Notes under the pieces: generated by a model | The model's database searches: none | What the model was told of the DNA's origin: nothing | Seen by the model: the letters and a program-made list of their open reading frames with translations, nothing else | Shown: one piece after another, positions 20,425 through 20,989 of the stretch | How the letters are laid out: each line of letters starts with the position of its first letter | How positions within the stretch are numbered: position 1 is the first letter of the stretch | Position numbers and translations under genes: made by a program | NCBI GenBank assembly: GCA_002686445.1 | Contig: NZCO01000033.1 | Coordinates: forward strand, 1 to 20,989 | DNA: 20,989 nt | From: a bacterium | Lineage (GTDB): Bacteria; Patescibacteriota; Andersenbacteria; UBA10190 | Direction of reading: 5' to 3'

Positions 20425-20989
20425 GCTTGCTCGTCATCGGCTGCGCATTGGTAGCCGGCACACTTTGGAATTTTCAGGCCCTGGGACGGGGCTATGCGGT
20501 ATTAGGTTCGGTCAGTCAGCTGTCCGGACAGGCGTTTAGCAGTCTGGGATTAGCCCAGTCTGCTTTAGCAGAACGAGATTTCGTCGCCAGTGAGACTCAC
20601 TTTACGGCTGCGCAAGACTCGCTGGGGCTCGCACGAACCCAGCTTGAGGAAGCTATAGCCGCGACGGAGGCAGTTCAGAGCGTCCTGGATGTGACTGGCG
20701 CTGTTCGCTCGGGCGACCGGTTGCTGGCGGTCGGACAGTCAGTCACCTCAGCCGGTCAACACTTAGGACGTGGTTTGCAGCACATTGCCGCAGCCAACCT
20801 TGTGGCCACACCTGAATCGGGCAATCCACCGCTGGTGAATGTTATGCGCGATGCGTTAGTTGAGTTCACGCAAGCGCGTGATCAATTAGTCCAAGCTACC
20901 AACACGCTCGACTCGATTCCTTCGCTCCTACTACCGGGTGAAGTGCGGGAGCAAGTGGAGACGCTCAATGCAGTAATTCCCCAAGCGAC
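20394..20989 (+). CDS. DUF4012-like membrane protein, main part (partial, runs off window)
   Basis: The frame is open from just after a TAA at 20391-20393 to the window end, about 198 codons. It starts KKTSYHRAN, followed by a membrane helix LSLLVIGCALVAGTLWNF, then a helical, alanine- and glutamine-rich region with AERDFVASETHFTAAQDSL and LEEAIAATEAVQSVL, and further helical repeats. This architecture, one helix then a long alpha-helical outside region, is that of DUF4012 proteins, which are frequent beside glycosyltransferases in candidate-phylum genomes and have no known function. The diagnostic downstream segment (FQNxxELRPTGGF-type) is outside the window, so the assignment is tentative. 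Independent translation from TTG 20427 is an alternative to frameshifting. Confidence 0.6.

Overview
The window reads as a stretch of a bacterial chromosome from the Candidate Phyla Radiation (Patescibacteria), probably near Parcubacteria. This is inferred from gene content: tightly packed short genes, a PfkB-type kinase among the glycolysis genes, a DUF4012-like membrane protein beside glycosyltransferases, a small COG2426-type exporter, and a GC-rich palindrome encoding GLPAGQAG in frame inside a glycosyltransferase. I could not run a phylogeny. TGA serves as a stop (fba, the first surface-cluster glycosyltransferase), so the UGA=Gly code is not in use.

Layout. 1-44: start of a minus-strand gene. 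219-3783: ruvX-like nuclease, family 2 glycosyltransferase, GalT/HIT-type nucleotidylyltransferase, a convergent ECF-like sigma factor, and a small membrane exporter. 3825-10647: glycolysis block tpiA-fba-pfkB-like-gap, an unrecognised minus-strand gene, then pgk-eno. This covers triose-phosphate to phosphoenolpyruvate except phosphoglycerate mutase; pyruvate kinase is also absent. 10698-13412: a four-helix-bundle-like protein, a dense hairpin array, recJ and an overlapping RNase HI gene. 13446-13895: RNase P RNA on the minus strand. 14051-20989: a surface-glycan cluster with a polyprenyl-phosphate sugar-1-phosphate transferase, three GT4 glycosyltransferases, a Wzz-like two-helix membrane protein, and a membrane protein whose reading frame changes at a run of nine A.

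Expression signals. The clearest recurring pattern is a -10 hexamer 6-9 nt upstream of the start codon with no useful Shine-Dalgarno sequence: GT2, tpiA, exporter, pfkB-like, four-helix protein, recJ, third GT4, the GTG-started last gene, and possibly galT. The rnpB promoter has 6 nt between its -10 box and the RNA 5' end, so these mRNAs would begin at or next to the start codon (leaderless). A minority of genes (sigma factor, the gap/pgk minus-strand gene, pgk, the leftmost gene) carry Shine-Dalgarno sequences. Short inverted repeats lie at or near the -35 position of several of these promoters.

How the genes work together. The central block could convert fructose-1,6-bisphosphate or triose phosphates to 2-phosphoglycerate/PEP, with the PfkB-like kinase a candidate for a sugar-phosphate kinase step. 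The right-hand cluster would load a sugar phosphate onto a lipid carrier, extend it with GT4 enzymes, and possibly export or anchor it with the Wzz-like and DUF4012-like proteins. No mobile element, CRISPR array or tRNA was found. The least ordinary parts are the A9 frameshift, the hairpin array before recJ, the odd RNase P RNA, the in-gene palindrome and the leaderless promoter system.
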